Positions 8,301 to 17,425 of a DNA stretch of 34,135 nt are shown in pieces. The stretch covers positions 1 to 34,135 of the forward strand of contig CAMDFJ010000014.1 in the NCBI GenBank assembly GCA_945897435.1. Direction: 5' to 3'. The notes beneath the pieces are model-generated. The model ran no database searches, was not told the origin of the DNA, and saw only the letters and a program-made list of their open reading frames with translations. The position numbers and the translations under genes were made by a program. Numbering within the stretch: position 1 is the first letter of the stretch; each line of letters starts with the position of its first letter. The stretch is from Candidatus Kuenenia stuttgartensis. Its GTDB lineage: Bacteria; Planctomycetota; Planctomycetia; Pirellulales; UBA1268.

Positions 8301-9224
8301 GTGGAACCCCGCCGCTCGGTTGGCTGGCCGATTCTTCTCGGCGTGGTGCTGATCGGCTCGATCATCGCGCTCGGCGTCGGCTGGGTGCTCGTCAGCATCG
8401 CCGCCGCCCTCGGTTCCGAGAACGCCGCCTTTTACTATGCGCTGCTCGGGGTCGGCATGGCGCTGCTCGTGCTGGTGCTCGTGGGGGTGATCGTCTATCT
8501 CTTCCTGACGGTCAAGGCGATCGCCCTCTCGCAGCGGCAGAGCAACTTCATCGACAGCGTCACCCACGAACTGAAGAGCCCGCTGGCGTCGCTCAAGCTC
8601 TATCTCCAGACCCTCACCCGCCGGGCTGTGCCCGCCGAACAGCAGGCCGATTTCCACCGCTTCATGCTTCAGGACGTGGAGCGGCTCGACACCCTGATCG
8701 ATCATCTTCTCGATGCCGCCAAGACGCTCCAACGAAAGGACATCCGCGGCCTCGACGCGACCGCGATCGAGCCCGTGCTGCAGCATGTCCGGGAAAAGAC
8801 CCTGCACCGCTACGGCGTCTCACCGGAGAGCATCGTCATCGCCTGCGATCCGGCCGCCGGGGAGCTCAAGGTCCTCGGCCGCGAAGCGGATCTCGAGATC
8901 GTGTTTCGCAACCTGATCGACAACGCGGTGAAGTATGCCCTACCCGATCCGAGGGTGGAGGTGACGGCGGTCGCGGCTCCCAAGGGGCGGCTGCTGGTCC
9001 GCGTGGCCGACAACGGCCCGGGCATCCCGTTCTCGCAGCGGACCAACATCTTTCGCCGCTTCGTCCGCCTGGGGAGCGAACTCGAACGGTCCAAGCCGGG
9101 GACGGGGCTTGGGCTGTTTCTCGTCAAGTCGCTCGTGGGCCAGTTGCGGGGCACGGTGAGTGTCAAGGGAAGGGTGCCGCCGCCGGGCACGCTCATGGAG
9201 GTGGAGCTACCCGCCGCCCCGTGA
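8301..9224 (+). CDS. Two-component sensor histidine kinase with minimal extracytoplasmic loop
   Basis: 307 residues from GTG, with GAAGGAAG upstream. Two membrane helices (about 10-36 and 45-70) are separated by only about eight residues, so there is no real periplasmic sensor; this is the layout of intramembrane-sensing kinases. The H-box is DSVTHELKSPLASLKLYLQ with phosphoacceptor His89. The ATPase domain has the N-box NLIDNAVKYA (about 204-213), G1 ADNGPGIP and G2 PGTGLGLFLVKSL. No HAMP or PAS domain is seen. The kinase gene is 40 bp ahead of purH and may be co-transcribed with it. The only response regulator nearby lies 2.5 kb downstream on the opposite strand and is a plausible partner. 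Confidence 0.93.
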   Translation: MEPRRSVGWPILLGVVLIGSIIALGVGWVLVSIAAALGSENAAFYYALLGVGMALLVLVLVGVIVYLFLTVKAIALSQRQSNFIDSVTHELKSPLASLKLYLQTLTRRAVPAEQQADFHRFMLQDVERLDTLIDHLLDAAKTLQRKDIRGLDATAIEPVLQHVREKTLHRYGVSPESIVIACDPAAGELKVLGREADLEIVFRNLIDNAVKYALPDPRVEVTAVAAPKGRLLVRVADNGPGIPFSQRTNIFRRFVRLGSELERSKPGTGLGLFLVKSLVGQLRGTVSVKGRVPPPGTLMEVELPAAP

Positions 9225-9264
9225 TGGCTTGTCCGGGGGCATCGTGCTGCTCTAATCGGTCACC

Positions 9265-10929
9265 ATGAATCCAACACCGCATGCCCATCCAGCCACAGAG
9301 CCCGTCGTCGATCTGCTGCCGATTCGACGGGTGCTCGTCAGCGTCTTCGACAAGACAGGCATCGACCGTCTCGCCCGGGCGCTCAAGGCCGCGGGCGTCA
9401 AGGTTGCCAGCACGGGTGGCACCAGCCAGGCGCTTGCCAGCCATGGTGTTCGCGTCGAGGACGTGTCGGAGATCACCGGATTTCCCGAGGTGCTCGACGG
9501 GCGGGTGAAGACGCTCCACCCGCATATCTTCGCCGGCATCCTCGCCCGCGGCGACCGGCCCGATGATCTCGAGGTTCTGGCCGATCACGGCATCGAGCGG
9601 TTCGATGCGGTGATCGTCAACCTCTACGCCTTCGAGAAGGTGATCTCCAAGCCCGATTGCCGGCCTGCCGAGGCGATCGAACTGATCGACATCGGCGGCC
9701 CGAGCCTGGTTCGCGCCGCCGCCAAGAACCATGCCTTCACCGCCGTGGTGACGAGTCCGGAGCAGTACGACGAACTGATCGCGGCGGTCGCCGCGGGCGG
9801 GACGACGCTGGCCCAGCGACGGCTGTTCGCCGCCCGTGCCTTCGAGCACACGGCGGCCTACGACACCGTCATCGCCGGCTGGATGGCCGGACATGCCGGT
9901 CTCGTCGCCGATGCCGCCCGCTCTGACTCCGCCGCACCAGACTCCGCCGCCGAAGCACCGCCTCTTCCTGCCCGAATCGTTCTCGATTTGGAACGCCGTC
10001 TGCCTCTGCGGTATGGAGAAAACCCCCATCAGTCGGCGGCGATGTACGCGCCGCGTGGCACCCGGCTCGGGCTTGCCGGACTGAAACAGCTCTGCGGCAA
10101 GGAGCTCTCCTTCAACAACCTGCTCGACCTCGACGCTGCCACCCGGCTCGCCGGACTGATCTCCGATCCGGCCGCCGTGGTCGTCAAGCACACCAATCCC
10201 TGCGGGGCGGCGGCGGCGGCGAGGCTCGATACGGCCCTTGGAACGGCGATGGCCGCCGATCCGACCAGCGCCTTCGGCTCGATCGTGGCCGTCAACCGGA
10301 CATTCGATCGCCGCTCTGCCGAACTGCTGCTCGCTCCCGGCCTGTTCGTCGAGGTGATCGCGGCCCCGGCCTTCGAACCGGAGGCGGTCGAACTGCTGAC
10401 GACGAAGCCGACCTGGAAGGCGAGCGTGCGGCTGGTCGAGGTGCCACCCGGCGACCCCTGGGAGGCGACCGGCGGGTTGGAACTTCGTGGCCTGGCAGGC
10501 GCCGTTCTCGCCCAGCGTCCCGATGTGGTCTGCGACGACCCGGCGACCTGGAAGCTGGTGACGCGGACAGCACCGAACCCGGCTCTGATGCCGGCCCTCG
10601 ACTTCGCCTTCACGATCGTCCGACGGCTGACGAGCAACGCGATTGCGGTCTGCCAGGGAACGAGTCTCGTCGGTGCCGGCATCGGCCAGACAAGTCGTGT
10701 CGATTCCACGCGGATCGCCCTGGAAAAGGCCGGCGAGCGGGCCCGGGGGGGGGTGCTTGCCTCCGACGCCTTTTTTCCCTTTGCCGATTCGATCGAGTTG
10801 ATCAGGGCCGCCGGTATCGCGGCCATCGTCCAGCCCGGTGGCTCGAAGCGGGATGCCGAGGTGATCGCGGCGGCCGATGCGGCGGGGCTCCCGATGGTAT
10901 TCACGGGCCGGCGGCATTTCCGGCACTAG
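9265..10929 (+). CDS. purH: Bifunctional AICAR formyltransferase/IMP cyclohydrolase PurH
   Basis: 554 residues. PurH catalyses the last two steps of purine synthesis, formylation of AICAR and ring closure to IMP. The N-terminal MGS-like cyclohydrolase domain (about 15-210) has VLVSVFDKTGI, VASTGGTSQAL, ITGFPEVLDGRVKTLHP and IDIGGPSLVRAAAKNH. The C-terminal AICAR transformylase domain has LRYGENPHQSAAMY, KELSFNNLLDLDAA, the catalytic VKHTNPCGAA (Lys308-His309), DPTSAFGSIVAVN, SNAIAVCQ and GGVLASDAFFPFADS near the end. The usual extent is about 510-530; this one is slightly long because of an acidic linker (SDSAAPDSAAEA) near 215. A run of nine G (10745-10753) falls in the coding sequence. It is followed 33 bp later by trpC. 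Confidence 0.98.
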   Translation: MNPTPHAHPATEPVVDLLPIRRVLVSVFDKTGIDRLARALKAAGVKVASTGGTSQALASHGVRVEDVSEITGFPEVLDGRVKTLHPHIFAGILARGDRPDDLEVLADHGIERFDAVIVNLYAFEKVISKPDCRPAEAIELIDIGGPSLVRAAAKNHAFTAVVTSPEQYDELIAAVAAGGTTLAQRRLFAARAFEHTAAYDTVIAGWMAGHAGLVADAARSDSAAPDSAAEAPPLPARIVLDLERRLPLRYGENPHQSAAMYAPRGTRLGLAGLKQLCGKELSFNNLLDLDAATRLAGLISDPAAVVVKHTNPCGAAAAARLDTALGTAMAADPTSAFGSIVAVNRTFDRRSAELLLAPGLFVEVIAAPAFEPEAVELLTTKPTWKASVRLVEVPPGDPWEATGGLELRGLAGAVLAQRPDVVCDDPATWKLVTRTAPNPALMPALDFAFTIVRRLTSNAIAVCQGTSLVGAGIGQTSRVDSTRIALEKAGERARGGVLASDAFFPFADSIELIRAAGIAAIVQPGGSKRDAEVIAAADAAGLPMVFTGRRHFRH

Positions 10930-10962
10930 CAGCCGGCTCTGCGGAGGGCGGAAGGGAAGGCG

Positions 10963-11745
10963 ATGCCGAACATCCTCGATGAGATCGTGGCCCGAAAGCG
11001 GCGCGAACTGGCCGTTGCAAGGGAGCGGGTGCCGACCGCGGCCCTCGAGGGGCGGCTGGCGGCCGCGCCGCCCGTGAGGGACTTCTTCGCCGCCGTTTCC
11101 AGACCCGGCCGGATTCGGCTGATCGCCGAGTTCAAGCGGAGGAGTCCATCGGCCGGTGAGATCCGGCCCGGTGAGTCGATCGAGGACATCGTCCGCGGCT
11201 ATGCCGAAGCCGGCGCCGACGCGCTCTCAGTGCTCACCGACGGGATCGGCTTCGGCGGCAGCCTCATCGATCTCGAGACCGCCCGGATCGCCGTGACGCT
11301 GCCGGTCCTGCGGAAGGAATTCATCGTCGATCGCTATCAGGTGCTCGAGGCCCGCAGCCATGGTGCCGACGCGGTGCTTCTGATTGCCGAGTGCCTCGAT
11401 GACTGCCTGCTACGGAGCCTGTATCGCGAGATTCTTGATCTCGGAATGACACCGCTCGTCGAACTCCACGACGCGGAGCAGCTGCCACGGGTGCTCGACC
11501 TCGGGGCGACGCTCGTCGGGATCAACAATCGGGATCTCAGGACGATGACCACCGACCTCGACCACGTCCTGCGGCTCCGGGAGCGTGTGCCGGCGGAGTG
11601 CCTGCTGGTGGCGGAAAGTGGCATCCGCTCGCGGGCCGACGTCGAGCGGCTCGAGGCCGCCGGCATCGGTGCGATGCTCGTCGGCGAGTCGCTCCTCAGG
11701 CAGTCCGATCCGGGCCGGGCGGTGGCGGCACTGCTCGGCCACTGA
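10963..11745 (+). CDS. trpC: Indole-3-glycerol-phosphate synthase TrpC
   Basis: 260 residues. The enzyme closes the indole ring of CdRP to give indole-3-glycerol phosphate in tryptophan synthesis. A GGAAGGGAAGG stretch precedes the ATG. Family residues are in place: EFKRRSPSAG (Glu56, Lys58), VLRKEFIVD (Lys118), LVELHD (Glu167), GINNRDL (Asn188) and AESGI (Glu218, Ser219), in a single (beta/alpha)8 barrel of normal length. No other trp genes are in the window. It follows purH on the same strand with a 33-bp gap, so the two are probably one transcript. Its last 50 bp overlap the 3' end of the convergent response regulator gene. Confidence 0.97.
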   Translation: MPNILDEIVARKRRELAVARERVPTAALEGRLAAAPPVRDFFAAVSRPGRIRLIAEFKRRSPSAGEIRPGESIEDIVRGYAEAGADALSVLTDGIGFGGSLIDLETARIAVTLPVLRKEFIVDRYQVLEARSHGADAVLLIAECLDDCLLRSLYREILDLGMTPLVELHDAEQLPRVLDLGATLVGINNRDLRTMTTDLDHVLRLRERVPAECLLVAESGIRSRADVERLEAAGIGAMLVGESLLRQSDPGRAVAALLGH

Positions 11746-12457
11746 CGAACTTGTAGCCCATGCCTCGAACCGAGAGGAAGTGGACCGGGTGTGACGGGTC
11801 CTCCTCGAAGTACTTCCGCAGGTTGAGGATGAAGGTGTCGATCGTGCGTGTCGCGGGTGGCCTTGCCATGCCCCAGACCCGGGTCAGCAGTTCTTCTCGG
11901 GAGACGACCGTACCCTCGTGCTCGACGAGATAGCGCAGCAGTTTCATCTCCAGATTCGTGAGCCGCACGGGATTGTCCTTGAAGCGGGCCTCCCAGCTGT
12001 CGAAGTTCACTGCGGCGTCGCCGAAACGGTAGGCGGGACTGCGGACGGCGGTAGTCTCGGCCGCCACGGCGGGGGAGCGGCCGCCGCGGCTGCGGCGGGC
12101 AAGCAGGTTGCGGACGATCGAGATCAGTTCCTCGAGATCGAACGGCTTCTGCAGGTAGACGTCGGTGCCGGCATCGAAGCCTCGAATCCGGTCCTCGACC
12201 AGCGTGCGGGCGGTGAGCATCACGATCGGGACGTCGTTTTGCTTGCCCCGGATCGCCTCGCAAACCGCGTAGCCGCTCATGCCGGGAAGCATCAGATCGA
12301 GCACGACGAGGTCGACAGCCTGTTCTGGATCTTCGAGCAGGCCGAGTGCCGTCTGGCCGTCGCCGGCGGTCGTGACCCGGAAGCCTTCGGCCTCGAGGTT
12401 GAACCTGATGCCGATCGCGAGATGCTCTTCGTCCTCGACGAGGAGGATATGCGGCAT
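11696..12457 (-). CDS. OmpR/PhoB-family response regulator
   Basis: 253 residues from ATG at 12457; the longer frame adds 23 residues that do not fit a receiver domain. The receiver has Glu8-Asp9, phosphoacceptor Asp54 (LVVLDLMLPGMSG), Thr82 (MLTART) and Lys104 (LQKPF). The winged-helix output domain, about residues 145-240, has FDSWEARFKDNPVRLTNLEM, LVEHEGTVVSREELLTRVWG, RTIDTFILNLRKYFEEDP and FLSVRGMGYKFV. It lies eight bases after the epimerase stop, in one operon. The C-terminus overlaps trpC by 50 bp tail to tail. The short-sensor kinase at 8301 is the nearest candidate partner. Confidence 0.95.
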   Translation of the reverse strand: MPHILLVEDEEHLAIGIRFNLEAEGFRVTTAGDGQTALGLLEDPEQAVDLVVLDLMLPGMSGYAVCEAIRGKQNDVPIVMLTARTLVEDRIRGFDAGTDVYLQKPFDLEELISIVRNLLARRSRGGRSPAVAAETTAVRSPAYRFGDAAVNFDSWEARFKDNPVRLTNLEMKLLRYLVEHEGTVVSREELLTRVWGMARPPATRTIDTFILNLRKYFEEDPSHPVHFLSVRGMGYKFVSGRAVPPPPGPDRTA

Positions 12458-12465
12458 GGCGGCGT

Positions 12466-13527
12466 TCAACGCACGAGCACGGTGCGTTCGCGGGGATCGC
12501 GGGCAAAGCCCCGATCGACGAACCACCCCCAGGCATCCGCGACAGTCGTCTCGAACGATCGGAACGAATAGCCGAGTTCCTCGGCTGCCCGCGCCGAGGA
12601 GAAGTTGTGCGAAAGCATCGACATCGTCACGGCCGCCGAGTTGACGGGAAGTTCATGCCGCGAGAACAGGCTTGCCAGATCGCCGGCCCATCCTGCGAGG
12701 CGGACGACCGGCCTCGGGGCGATTCCCAGAGGCTGCATGCGGCCGGCGACCCGGGCGAAGATCCGCCAGGCCTCGAGATAGGAGAGCGGGTGCCCGCCGA
12801 GGATGTAGCGCCGGCCCGTCCGGCCCCGCAGCATCGCGGCATGAATGCCGGCCGCGACATCGCGAACGTCGACGAAGTCGTTGGCTCCGGGAGGCGCGAA
12901 GAGTCCCTTGCCGGAGCCGACCTCCAGAAGCATCCGGCCGCTCGACGGCTTCCAATCCCAGGGGCCGATCATGTAGACGGGGTTCACGATCACGGCATCG
13001 AGACCCGCGGCGATCTCCTCTTGAACTACCGCCTCGGCATTTCGCTTCGTGACGACATATGGGCACTCGGGCATCACTCCCGGTGGCGTATCCTCGTCCG
13101 CCGGACTGCCGTCGGTTGTGAGGCCGATCGCATCGACGCTCGACACATGGACCAGCCGGGCTCCGGCCAGGCGGGCAGCCCTGGCAACCCGGCGGGTACC
13201 CTCGACGTTCACCCGATGCATCTCGTCGAGATGCCGCCAGCCACAATGGACCATCGCCGCCGAGTGAATCACGAACGCAGAGCCTTCGAAGGCCTGCCGG
13301 AGCGCCACCTCGTCCTCCAGCGTGGCCCTCGCCGTCTGAACGTGCAGCCCCTCGAACGCCCTGCCCGCCGAGCGGACGATGGCCCGGACGCTCATTCCCC
13401 GGTTCACGAGCATCCGGACCACGTTGTTGCCAACGAGGCCAGTGCCCCCGGTCACGACGCAATCGACCGACCGGGAGTTGCCCCCGAATTCCGGGGAGGG
13501 CTCACGGGAGGGGAGGCTTGAGGCCAT
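12466..13527 (-). CDS. NAD-dependent epimerase/dehydratase, HpnA/dihydroflavonol-reductase-like
   Basis: 353 residues if the ATG at 13527 is the start; the upstream 96 residues of the open frame are Ser/Pro/Arg-rich and unlikely. Extended SDR features: nucleotide-binding VVTGGTGLVGNNVVRML, FVIHSAAMVHCGW, VNVEGTRRVARAARLAG, VHVSSVDAIGL, active-site CPYVVTKRNAE (YxxxK), VIVNPVYMIGPWDWKPS, and YILGGHPLSY. The C-terminal SSARAAEELGYSFRSFE is typical of HpnA-like and DFR-like sugar or ketone reductases. HpnA proteins are found with hopanoid genes, but none are present here, so the substrate is open. There is no obvious ribosome site. It is the first gene of a two-gene operon with the response regulator. 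Confidence 0.9.
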   Translation of the reverse strand: MASSLPSREPSPEFGGNSRSVDCVVTGGTGLVGNNVVRMLVNRGMSVRAIVRSAGRAFEGLHVQTARATLEDEVALRQAFEGSAFVIHSAAMVHCGWRHLDEMHRVNVEGTRRVARAARLAGARLVHVSSVDAIGLTTDGSPADEDTPPGVMPECPYVVTKRNAEAVVQEEIAAGLDAVIVNPVYMIGPWDWKPSSGRMLLEVGSGKGLFAPPGANDFVDVRDVAAGIHAAMLRGRTGRRYILGGHPLSYLEAWRIFARVAGRMQPLGIAPRPVVRLAGWAGDLASLFSRHELPVNSAAVTMSMLSHNFSSARAAEELGYSFRSFETTVADAWGWFVDRGFARDPRERTVLVR

Positions 13528-13759
13528 GGTCGCTGACGGTGCCTGAGGCAGGAAGGGCGTGGAGGAGTCCCGCAGATTGCCAAGACCCCGTAATGTTAGA
13601 TCGGCGAAAATGGCCGGGCGACTTTGGAGAACAGGAAATTGGCTCCCGTTGACCAGATCCTCCGTCGCGGTCGAAGATGGCCAAACCGCGGTTGCAAGTG
13701 GTTGGAGGCGTGAGAGTTGCGCCGCCCGACGGCGGTCTTTGTGTGCCAGGGAGAGCGGC
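13528..13759. promoter_or_regulatory. Divergent spacer between epimerase and GNAT-like gene
   Basis: This 232-bp region should carry promoters for both divergent genes. An AT-richer patch, GTAATGTTAGAT, lies near 13590. No confident promoter pair, operator or RNA gene was seen. The open frames that cross the region are N-terminal extensions with atypical composition. Confidence 0.3.
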
Positions 13760-14902
13760 GTGGCTGAGTTGACGGTTCGACCGGTCGAGACACGGTCTGA
13801 GCAGAAACGGTTCATTGGGCTGCCGTGGCGGATCTACCGCGACGACCCCTGCTGGATGCCACCGCTCGTGATGTCGCAGGAGGAATTGCTCGGATTTCGC
13901 CCCTGCCCGTTCTACGAACGTTCCCGGAGCAGGTCGTTTCTGGCGACCCGCGGTGGCCGCGACATCGGCCGGATCACGGCGATCGTCAATGCCGGCCATA
14001 TCGACCGCTACAACGAGCAGCGGGGGTTCTTCGGGTTCTTCGAATGCGAGGACGATTCCGAGGCGGCCCGGGCCCTGTTCGGGGCCGCGGCCGAATGGCT
14101 CCACGCCCAGGGGATGGTCTCAATCCGTGGACCCGTGAACCCTTCCCTCAACTACGAGTGCGGCCTGCTGATCGAGGGCTTCGACACACCGCCCTTTTTC
14201 ATGATGACCCACAACCGTCCCTACTACGGCCGCCTCATCGAGGAGAACGGGTTCGGCAAGATCGAGGATCTCTACGCCTTCTGGGGCCGGCTCTCGATGC
14301 TCGAGAGCATCGACTCGAAGCTCGGGCTGATGGTCGAGGGGGTCAAGGAGCGGTTCGGGGTCACCGTTCGCCAGCTCGACCGGAAGCGGTTCGACGATGA
14401 GGTGCGGATGTTCCTCGACATCTACAACTCGAGCCTCGGCGGCACCTGGGGCTTCGTGCCGCTCACGTCGGGCGAGATCAAGCACATGGCGGCGAGCCTC
14501 AAGTATCTGATCGTGCCGGAACTCGCCCTCGTGGCCGAGGTCGAGGGGAAACCGATCGGAACCGTCTTCTGCCTGCTCGACTACAACCCGCGGATCAAGG
14601 CGATCAACGGCCGGCTCTTTCCCTTCGGGTTCCTGCGGCTGCTCTGGAACAAGCGAGAGATCAAACGGATGCGGGCGATCAGCACCAACGTGATCCCAGA
14701 GTATCAGGCCTGGGGTGTGGGACTGGTGCTGCATGCCGCGCTCGTGCCGCGGCTCTACGCTTGGGGCATGGATGAGGTCGAGTTTTCCTGGGTGCTCGAG
14801 AGCAATCACCTCTCCAAGCGGACCCTGGAACGCGGCGGAGCGGTCGTGACCAAGAAGTATCGAATCTATCAGGACGATCCGCCGCTGCCGGCAGGCTCCT
14901 GA
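13760..14902 (+). CDS. GNAT-superfamily-like protein
   Basis: 380 residues from GTG at 13760, with GGGAGA seven bases upstream; the frame is open earlier but those residues look random. The N-terminus VRPVETRSEQKRFIGLPWRI followed by YRDDPCWMPPL is characteristic of a large family often annotated as GNAT-like N-acyltransferases of 370-400 residues. Further family-type segments are FLATRGGRDIGRITAIVN, GFFGFFECEDD, GPVNPSLNYECGLLIEGF, MMTHNRPYYGRLIEENGF and ELALVAEVEGKPIGTVFCLL. The substrate is not known. The C-terminal part (EFSWVLESNHLSKRTLERG) fits the second acyltransferase-like half. It is soluble with no signal peptide. Its neighbour, the divergent epimerase, could hint at lipid or sugar chemistry, but this is inference. 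Confidence 0.85.
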   Translation: MAELTVRPVETRSEQKRFIGLPWRIYRDDPCWMPPLVMSQEELLGFRPCPFYERSRSRSFLATRGGRDIGRITAIVNAGHIDRYNEQRGFFGFFECEDDSEAARALFGAAAEWLHAQGMVSIRGPVNPSLNYECGLLIEGFDTPPFFMMTHNRPYYGRLIEENGFGKIEDLYAFWGRLSMLESIDSKLGLMVEGVKERFGVTVRQLDRKRFDDEVRMFLDIYNSSLGGTWGFVPLTSGEIKHMAASLKYLIVPELALVAEVEGKPIGTVFCLLDYNPRIKAINGRLFPFGFLRLLWNKREIKRMRAISTNVIPEYQAWGVGLVLHAALVPRLYAWGMDEVEFSWVLESNHLSKRTLERGGAVVTKKYRIYQDDPPLPAGS

Positions 14903-14909
14903 TCCCGGA

Positions 14910-15209
14910 TCAGCGGCGAAACCGCCGGACGCTCCGCGTGCGGCCGGTCTGGATGATGGTGCCGGCGCCGCCCCCGCCCCCCACGAAGCCGCCGACGCTG
15001 AGCTGCGAGCCGCGGGAAGAGGATCGCGACGGCGTGTTGTAGTAGGGCCAGACCCGACGGCCCTCCCGCTGGGCACGATCCCACTGCTGGGCTCCGTAGT
15101 TGATCCCCGAGAGGTTGAAACCCGAGTAAGGATTGCGAGGACCGGCGGCAGAGGCCTGTTCCAGTCCGAAGAGGGTCGAGACAGCGACGATGGCCAGCAG
15201 GATCCGCAT
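14910..15209 (-). CDS. Small secreted Gly/Ser/Arg-rich protein
   Basis: 99 residues. Residues 1-22 form a clear signal peptide (MRILLAIVAVSTLFGLEQASA). The mature part begins AGPRNPYSGFNLSGINYGAQ and has aromatic and basic residues (WDRAQREGRRVWPYYNTPSR), then a glycine-rich stretch (GGFVGGGGGAG) and a basic end (RTRSVRRFRR). No cysteine or catalytic motif is present after the signal. It ends seven bases after the convergent GNAT-like gene. I recognise the style of small planctomycete secreted proteins but not a named family. Confidence 0.75.
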   Translation of the reverse strand: MRILLAIVAVSTLFGLEQASAAGPRNPYSGFNLSGINYGAQQWDRAQREGRRVWPYYNTPSRSSSRGSQLSVGGFVGGGGGAGTIIQTGRTRSVRRFRR

Positions 15210-15325
15210 GGAAAAGGGCTCGCGAGGGTGACGGGCGGTGAACTTCCCTATCCTCTACGCAGGGCGATCCCGGATCGTTCGGCGAAAGGATCAGGCAGGG
15301 CCGAACAGGATTGCCCTCGCGGGGC

Positions 15326-17425
15326 CTACCTGCCGCGTTTCGGCCGGTAGCCGATCGTCTTGCGGGTCCGCGGCTGCTTCCGTGACGACCTTCCAGGCCC
15401 CGTTGCCGGCCCGTCGCTCTCATTTCTGCCCGCGGCAGGGCCGCCTCTCTCACCGCTGTCCGCGGCAGGGCCGCCTCTCTCACCGCGGCCCGCGGCAGGG
15501 CCGCCTCTGATGTGATCTCCCGAAGTCTGCTCGGTGAATGCCTGCGTCGCCTCGCGGCGTTTTCGCTCCAGGGCCTCCTTTGGCGGCCGGTCGGGAATCA
15601 GGCAGTCGCAGCCCGAGCCGATGAGATCGCGGCGGCCGGCCTGTTCGAGGGCCCGACGGACCTCGAAGTAATTCTCCGGCTTGAAGAACTGCAGCAGGGC
15701 CCGTTGCATCCGCCGGTCGCGGAGGCCCTTCGTCACTTTGACGGGCTGCTTCGTCATCGGGTCGAGACCGGTGTGATACATGCAGGCGGCGATGTCGAAT
15801 GGACTGGGGATGAAGTCCTGCACCTGATCGGGCTTGTAGCTGTTCCGCTTGAGGAACAGGGCCAATTCGATCATCTCCTCGACCCCGCTGCCGGGATGGC
15901 TGGCGATGAAGTAGGGAACGGTGTACTGCTTCTTACCGACCCTTCGGCTGGCTGCCTTGAACGCCCTGTCGAACTCGACGAAGTCGTCGGCGGAGGGCTT
16001 CTTCATCAGGCTCAGCACCTCGGGATCGGTGTGTTCCGGGGCGACCTTGAGGTGGCCGCCGACATGGTGCTCGGCGAGGTCCTTGAGATATTCGGGGTCT
16101 CGCCGGGCGAGGTCCATCCGCACGCCGCTGGCGACGAGCACCCGCTTCACGCCCTCGACTTCCCGAGCCTCCCGCATCACCTCCTTGAGCGGGCCATGAT
16201 CGGTGCCGAGCAGTTTGCAGACGGTCGGATGCACGCAGGAGAGCCGGCGGCACCTGGCCTCGACTTCCGGCCGGGTGCAGCGCATCTGATACATGTTGGC
16301 CGTCGGGCCGCCGATGTCGGAGACGGTTCCCTTGAACCCCGGCTGCGAGGCGAGCAGCTTGATCTCGCTGATGATCGAGTCTTTGGAGCGGCTCTGGATG
16401 ATCCGGCCCTCGTGGGCCGTGATCGAGCAGAAGGTGCAGCCGCCGAAACAGCCGCGCATGATCTGGACGCTCGTCTCCACGACCTCGAAGGCCGGGATCC
16501 GGGCCGCACCATATGACGGATGGGGCCGGCGGCTGAAGGGCAGGGAGTAGACCTGATCCATCTCGTCCTGCTCAAGCGGTAGGGCTGGCGGATTGACGAC
16601 GACGGTCTCGCGGCCATGCCGCTGCACGAGCCGGCGGGCGTTGTGGGGATTGGTTTCGAGGTGGGAGATCCGCGTCATTTCGCAGAAGGCGAGCGGGTCA
16701 CGGACCACCGACTCGTGATCGGGAAGGGAAAGCGTGTCGTCGCCCGCTGGCGCCGGCTCACTGGCTCCCAGACGGTAGGCCACACCTCGCAGGTCACGCA
16801 GGTCCCGGACGGTCCGGCCGGCGTCGAGTTCGCGGGCGATCTCGAGCACCGTCCGCTCCCCCATGCCGAAGACGAGCAGGTCGGCCTTCGAGTCGAGCAG
16901 AATCGAGCGGCGGACCGTGTCGCTCCAGTAGTCGTAGTGGGCGATCCGCCGCAGGCTGGCCTCGACGCCGCCGGTGATGACCGGGACGCCCGGAAAAGCC
17001 TCCCGCGACCGCTGGCAGTATGCCAGCGTGGCCCGGTCGGGCCGACGCCCGATCTCGCCGTTCGGCGAGTAGGCGTCGTCGTTGCGAACCTTGCGGTTGG
17101 CCGTGTAGTGGTTGATCATCGAATCCATGTTGCCGGCGGAGATGCCGAAGAACAGCCGCGGTCGGCCGAACTCCCGCCATGGCTCGCAGGAACGCCAGTC
17201 GGGCTGGGCGAGCACGGCCACGCGGAATCCGGCCGCCTCCAGTAGTCGGGCGATGAGGCCGTTTGCAAAACTGGGGTGGTCGACGTAGGCATCGCCACTG
17301 ACGAGCAGCACGTCGATCGACTCCCAGCCCCGGGCATCCATTTCAGCGCGGCTCATCGGCAGCGCCGGCACGGAGCTGGTCCGCGGCCGAGTCGTCGTAT
17401 CTGGCGGGAGGAGCGGAAGGGGCAT
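15326..17425 (-). CDS. ygiQ: YgiQ-family radical SAM protein
   Basis: 699 residues. It matches the YgiQ family over nearly the full length: [88 protein letters not shown], the radical SAM cluster [10 protein letters not shown] (Cys326, 330, 333), [40 protein letters not shown] and [11 protein letters not shown]. The start at 17425 is kept because E. coli YgiQ also has a leader before the PMSREEMD motif. It uses a [4Fe-4S] cluster and SAM; the reaction is unknown. The last 80 residues form a low-complexity basic tail containing a repeated RGGPAA unit encoded by a 30-bp DNA repeat. It diverges from the HEAT/PDZ gene. Confidence 0.95.
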   Translation of the reverse strand: MPLPLLPPDTTTRPRTSSVPALPMSRAEMDARGWESIDVLLVSGDAYVDHPSFANGLIARLLEAAGFRVAVLAQPDWRSCEPWREFGRPRLFFGISAGNMDSMINHYTANRKVRNDDAYSPNGEIGRRPDRATLAYCQRSREAFPGVPVITGGVEASLRRIAHYDYWSDTVRRSILLDSKADLLVFGMGERTVLEIARELDAGRTVRDLRDLRGVAYRLGASEPAPAGDDTLSLPDHESVVRDPLAFCEMTRISHLETNPHNARRLVQRHGRETVVVNPPALPLEQDEMDQVYSLPFSRRPHPSYGAARIPAFEVVETSVQIMRGCFGGCTFCSITAHEGRIIQSRSKDSIISEIKLLASQPGFKGTVSDIGGPTANMYQMRCTRPEVEARCRRLSCVHPTVCKLLGTDHGPLKEVMREAREVEGVKRVLVASGVRMDLARRDPEYLKDLAEHHVGGHLKVAPEHTDPEVLSLMKKPSADDFVEFDRAFKAASRRVGKKQYTVPYFIASHPGSGVEEMIELALFLKRNSYKPDQVQDFIPSPFDIAACMYHTGLDPMTKQPVKVTKGLRDRRMQRALLQFFKPENYFEVRRALEQAGRRDLIGSGCDCLIPDRPPKEALERKRREATQAFTEQTSGDHIRGGPAAGRGERGGPAADSGERGGPAAGRNESDGPATGPGRSSRKQPRTRKTIGYRPKRGR
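15430..15510. repeat. 30-bp tandem repeat, 2.7 copies, inside ygiQ
   Basis: Copies start at 15430, 15460 and 15490 (the last is 21 bp long). The core CCGCGGCAGGGCCGCCTCT is identical in all three, and copies one and two differ at two of 30 positions. The unit is ten codons, so copy number changes keep frame and add or remove a [10 protein letters not shown]-like decapeptide in the protein tail. Confidence 0.9.

Noticed and set aside
9193-10926. Long minus-strand frame of 577 codons opposite purH
   Set aside because: It is fully antisense to a textbook PurH gene, its composition is Gly/Arg/Asp-rich shadow type and no domain is seen.
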